Positions 9,283 through 9,390 of a stretch of 9,390 bases of DNA are shown here, piece by piece; positions within the stretch are counted from its first letter, which is position 1; each line of letters begins with the position of its first letter. The DNA comes from JBGPLH01 sp041486365 [NCBI: Thermodesulfobacteriota bacterium] (GTDB lineage: Bacteria; JAUYMQ01): assembly GCA_041486365.1 (NCBI GenBank), contig JBGPLH010000107.1, forward strand, positions 1-9,390, written 5' to 3'. Below the pieces are notes generated by a model. The model searched no databases. It was not told the origin of the DNA and saw only the letters and a list, made by a program, of their open reading frames with translations. The translations under genes and the position numbers were made by a program.

Positions 9283-9390
9283 ATGAGCGCATCGCGAATC
9301 ACCATCCTCACCCTGGCCCTCACGGTGTTCTTCGCGACCGTGGTCCGGGGGCAGACCGCGCCTCCGGCGGCCCCCACCGGCATAGGCACC
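9283..9390 (+). CDS. Exported protein, N-terminal fragment (3' end outside window)
   Basis: The last 36 codons of the window start at ATG 9283 behind AAGGAGAA (9270-9277), a very good ribosome site. The translation begins MSASRITILTLALTVFF and continues ATVVRGQTAPPAAPTG. It has a short polar start, a hydrophobic core and a small-residue region ending near VRG-QT, so it is a typical signal peptide, followed by a proline/alanine-rich mature start. There is no cysteine, so it is not a lipoprotein by this reading. The mature function is outside the window. It lies 64 bases after the TPR-barrel gene, most likely in the same transcript, separated by the hairpin at 9227-9249. Confidence 0.72.
   Translation, partial: MSASRITILTLALTVFFATVVRGQTAPPAAPTGIGT

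Overview
The window is a GC-rich (roughly two-thirds G+C by eye), densely packed bacterial segment with every convincing gene on the + strand. Two proteins with Sec-type signal peptides, and a third that combines a signal peptide, TPR repeats and a predicted outer-membrane beta-barrel ending in phenylalanine, point to a diderm (Gram-negative-type) organism. The protein style would fit deltaproteobacteria-like, Acidobacteriota or Eisenbacteria-type lineages, but nothing here fixes the taxon.

Region 1 (1-2964) is a redox/methylation cluster. It contains the last 32 codons of a cupin protein, a class I SAM-dependent methyltransferase, an FAD-dependent amine-oxidase/desaturase-like flavoprotein whose GTG start overlaps the methyltransferase stop (GTGA), and, 123 bases further on, a flavodoxin-fold NAD(P)H:FMN reductase-like protein. 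No substrate can be read from the sequence. The tight packing of the first three genes suggests a co-translated unit modifying a small molecule.

Region 2 (2965-3658) encodes a small inner-membrane protein with two adjacent transmembrane helices and a C-terminal cytoplasmic domain that may be PH-like. Its start is uncertain: a strong Shine-Dalgarno sequence sits in front of an ATA codon, 60 bases upstream of the first sensible ATG.

Region 3 (3659-6596) is an intact uvrA, the damage-recognition ATPase of nucleotide excision repair. All ATPase and zinc-finger motifs are present, and a likely sigma-70-type promoter lies in the gap before it.

Region 4 (6597-9390) is an envelope-protein run: an exported protein of unknown function directly behind uvrA; a separate promoter (TTGACG-N18-TAGGGT); a TPR-plus-outer-membrane-barrel protein; a strong hairpin; and the first 36 codons of another exported protein that runs off the end. 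The barrel protein and its downstream neighbour probably share the promoter at about 7718-7747.

I found no mobile element, CRISPR array, RNA gene or clearly new system. The most open questions are the cupin-methyltransferase-flavoprotein unit, the exported protein behind uvrA, and the TPR-barrel protein with its exported neighbour.
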